A stretch of 64,000 bases of DNA from Winogradskyella eckloniae (GTDB lineage Bacteria; Bacteroidota; Bacteroidia; Flavobacteriales; Flavobacteriaceae). The position numbers and the translations under genes were made by a program. Shown here one piece after another: positions 63,934 to 64,000 of the stretch (position 1 is its first letter; each line of letters begins with the position of its first letter). The DNA is taken from NCBI RefSeq assembly GCF_013249045.1, contig NZ_JABRWP010000001.1, positions 124,001 through 188,000 of the forward strand, in the 5' to 3' direction. Under the pieces are notes generated by a model. The model had not been told where the DNA came from, searched no databases, and saw only the letters and a list, made by a program, of their open reading frames with translations.

Positions 63934-64000
63934 CTATATCTCGTTTCTAAGTTCTTCTAATCGTGCTTTTTTATCATCTCTGTAAAACAAATTCATGGTT
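63934..64000 (-). CDS. C-terminal end of an unidentified gene
   Basis: The last codons (NLFYRDDKKARLEELRNEI, then stop at 63934-63936) of a frame that continues past the right edge. Too short to identify. It stops 2 bp before the small membrane protein gene, which suggests one transcript. Confidence 0.4.
   Translation of the reverse strand, partial: TMNLFYRDDKKARLEELRNEI

Noticed and set aside
1..64000. CRISPR array, insertion sequence, prophage or integron
   Set aside because: No regularly spaced direct repeats, transposase, integrase or phage structural genes were seen anywhere in the window.

Overview
The window comes from an AT-rich member of the Bacteroidota, most likely a marine Flavobacteriaceae. 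The evidence is a type IX secretion (T9SS) type A C-terminal sorting domain, a GLPGLI-family protein, DUF4175, DUF4837 and head-GIN proteins, two SusC-like/outer membrane beta-barrel receptors, a GldL-like 'HWP' membrane protein, and repeated matches to the Bacteroidota promoter element TAnnTTTG. No phage, plasmid, insertion sequence, CRISPR array or rRNA was seen. Almost everything is chromosomal core or family-level accessory content.

Layout. 1-3.8 kb (minus): surface polysaccharide genes (a wzz-like chain-length protein, rfbC, rfbD, wecB, start of wecC), fed by a DUF6909-like gene 3 bp upstream of wzz. 5.5-11 kb: GH3-family protein, M23 peptidase, divergent tatA, DUF4837 lipoprotein, MltD-like transglycosylase with two LysM domains. 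11-15 kb: beta-barrel receptor, GLPGLI protein and a small cysteine-containing secreted peptide. 15-19.3 kb: pgk, holB, a Skp/OmpH-like lipoprotein and a SAM methyltransferase. 19.3-26 kb: a 32-bp inverted repeat, mnmG flanked on both sides by parS-like palindromes, ybeY, and a giant DUF4175 protein with a collagen-like Gly-X-Y tract. 26-35.9 kb: gltX, SGNH hydrolase, beta-barrel protein, SPFH protein, a frameshifted small gene, glnS, a Zn-ribbon protein, folB, tRNA-Cys and a pair of unknown genes that share a domain. 35.9-40.7 kb: GldL-like and LysE-type membrane proteins, head-GIN protein, YbjQ family, rnr. 40.7-41.4 kb: an unusually long AT-rich non-coding gap with a cluster of DnaA-box-like 9-mers. 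41.4-64 kb: T9SS LRR protein, rpiB, CDF transporter, acetyltransferase, tandem OmpA protein, S41 protease, rnpA, YiiG-like lipoprotein, M1 and S8 peptidases, MBL hydrolase, DUF202, Na+/H+ antiporter, lepA, TonB-dependent receptor, PD40 lipoprotein, M28 peptidase with PDZ, and small envelope proteins.

The most notable reading is that the window looks origin-proximal. Two parS-type 16-mers (one perfect, one with a single end mismatch) bracket mnmG. About 20 kb away a 736-bp non-coding, AT-rich segment holds eight DnaA-box-like 9-mers, and rnpA lies 6 kb further on. Genes to the left of that gap are mostly on the minus strand, which fits replication moving away from it, but the genes to its right are evenly split. 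The origin call is an inference that a cumulative GC-skew plot would settle. The best candidates for undescribed gene function are the 230-aa/136-aa paralogous pair at 34.7-35.8 kb, the small cysteine peptide/GLPGLI/receptor cassette at 11.1-14.9 kb, and the DUF6909-like phosphorylase-fold protein leading the polysaccharide operon.
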